Positions 12,982 to 13,747 of a stretch of 13,747 nt of DNA are shown here, in pieces. Each line of letters opens with the position of its first letter. Within the stretch, counting starts at the first letter, position 1. The notes under the pieces were generated by a model, which saw nothing but the letters and a program-made list of their open reading frames with translations, was not told where the DNA came from and made no database searches. The position numbers and the translations under genes are program-made. The stretch covers positions 1 to 13,747 of the forward strand of contig JAHZFN010000116.1 of assembly GCA_019421315.1 (NCBI GenBank), in the 5' to 3' direction. The DNA is from Peptococcaceae bacterium (GTDB lineage Bacteria; Bacillota; Dehalobacteriia; UBA4068; UBA4997).

Positions 12982-13747
12982 TTATTTAATTTTTTCAACG
13001 TAGTTTTTGATAATCTGAGCAACCTGGGCTCTGGTGGCGTCCGCCGCAGGTTCCAAGCCTTTTTCGGTGCCGTTGATTATACCTTTGTCCGTTGCCCAAA
13101 TCATAGCTTTTTCGGCATATTGGGAAACGGCGGCTTTATCGGTGAATCGGTCGAAAAGGGCGGAGCTTGCGTCCGTCAGGTTCACGCCGCAGAAATCAGC
13201 GTATCTGTACATCATCGCCGCCATCTGCTCACGGGTGATTTTGCCGTTGGGGTCAAACTCGGTTTCGCTGATACCTTTAACAACGCCTTTTTCCGCTGCC
13301 CAGGCAACATAGGGCGCATACCAGCTGCCCGCTTGTACGTCGCTGAAATTGCTTGTTTGGTATTGGCTTGCGTCAACGCCTGCCAAACGTCCGATTACCG
13401 TTACGAACATGGCTCTGGTCATGGGGTCGTCGGGACTGAACATATTTTCGGAAGTACCGTTAAAGTATCCCTTGTCCGCCACGAAATAAACGGCATCGTG
13501 ATACCAGGCGTTGTCGGCAACGTCAATAAATCTGCCGCTGCCTGCCACTTCACCCTTAAAGGTTATTTTCACCTTGACTGCGCCTGTGGGCATGGTGAAA
13601 GAATATTTGTTTTCGGCGGTTTTTTCCGATGTAATTTCTTTGCCGTTTTGGTCGGTAACGGTTATGGTATCAACGGTTTTGCCGCTGTCGGGGTTAACGG
13701 TAATTTCCACCTTGTCGCCTGCGCTGTGCCCCAGCAGGGCGGCGCCC
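12982..13747 (-). CDS. SLH-domain surface protein, C-terminal part
   Basis: Only the last 254 residues lie in the window; the frame is open to the right edge, and the GTG at 13710 is probably internal. Residues about 9-65 form a bacterial Ig-like/immunoglobulin-type repeat of the kind GDKVEITVNPDSGKTV ... YSFTMPTGAVKVKITF, common in clostridial surface proteins. Three S-layer homology domains follow (about 72-115, 134-179 and 198-244), with the conserved pieces F-D-V/W-Y, FSPDDPMTRA, FDPNGKITREQ and ATRAQV. SLH triplets anchor exported proteins to pyruvylated secondary cell-wall polymers, here at the C-terminus, so the missing N-terminal part should have a signal peptide and the functional domain. 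What that domain does cannot be seen. Confidence 0.92.
   Translation of the reverse strand, partial: GAALLGHSAGDKVEITVNPDSGKTVDTITVTDQNGKEITSEKTAENKYSFTMPTGAVKVKITFKGEVAGSGRFIDVADNAWYHDAVYFVADKGYFNGTSENMFSPDDPMTRAMFVTVIGRLAGVDASQYQTSNFSDVQAGSWYAPYVAWAAEKGVVKGISETEFDPNGKITREQMAAMMYRYADFCGVNLTDASSALFDRFTDKAAVSQYAEKAMIWATDKGIINGTEKGLEPAADATRAQVAQIIKNYVEKIK

Overview
The window looks like chromosome from a Gram-positive bacterium of the Bacillota, most likely Clostridia-like. The evidence is strong AGGAGG-type ribosome binding sites, a T-box leader in front of metG, an ECF transporter S component, a MocR-type GntR regulator, an SLH-domain surface protein, a DUF5685/J-domain gene pair and AT-rich spacers with sigma-A promoters. 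No phage, plasmid, insertion sequence, CRISPR array, rRNA or tRNA gene was seen.

Layout. 1-356 holds a palindromic repeat (R1) and a promoter. 357-2428 (+) is a three-gene run: a DUF5685 protein, a J-domain protein, and a small two-helix membrane protein with a zinc ribbon. A bidirectional terminator at 2482-2517 separates it from a minus-strand group, read 5207 to 2537: a TrmO-FmdE fusion, a MobB-like protein with a degenerate P-loop and a C-x2-C-x4-C-x16-C iron-sulphur motif, and a TauE/SafE (TSUP) permease. Divergent from this group are an ECF S component (5583-6221, +) and a membrane-anchored protein resembling the sulphite-oxidase molybdopterin fold (6288-6809, +). Next come a cold-shock protein (-), a methionine T-box leader and metG (+), a PAP2 phosphatase (+), a MocR regulator (+) and the C-terminal end of an SLH-domain protein (-), which runs off the right edge.

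Working together. FmdE, MobB with its iron-sulphur domain, a TSUP anion permease and a sulphite-oxidase-like fold all point to molybdenum/tungsten cofactor or sulphur-oxyanion physiology. The 2537-6809 block may therefore be an accessory locus for a molybdoenzyme encoded elsewhere. This is inference; no molybdoenzyme catalytic subunit is in the window.

The most unusual DNA feature is a family of degenerate intergenic repeats. A module of about 80-130 bp starts at a T-tract followed by (A/G)ACGAC, then TTGTTA, CTTCG and ACTCGGYGAA blocks. It occurs as inverted pairs forming long imperfect palindromes (R1, R3, R4), as a single arm (R2) and as a four-unit direct array (3298-3602). Copies abut stop codons, terminators and promoters, and one supplies the last codons and stop of the TrmO-FmdE gene.
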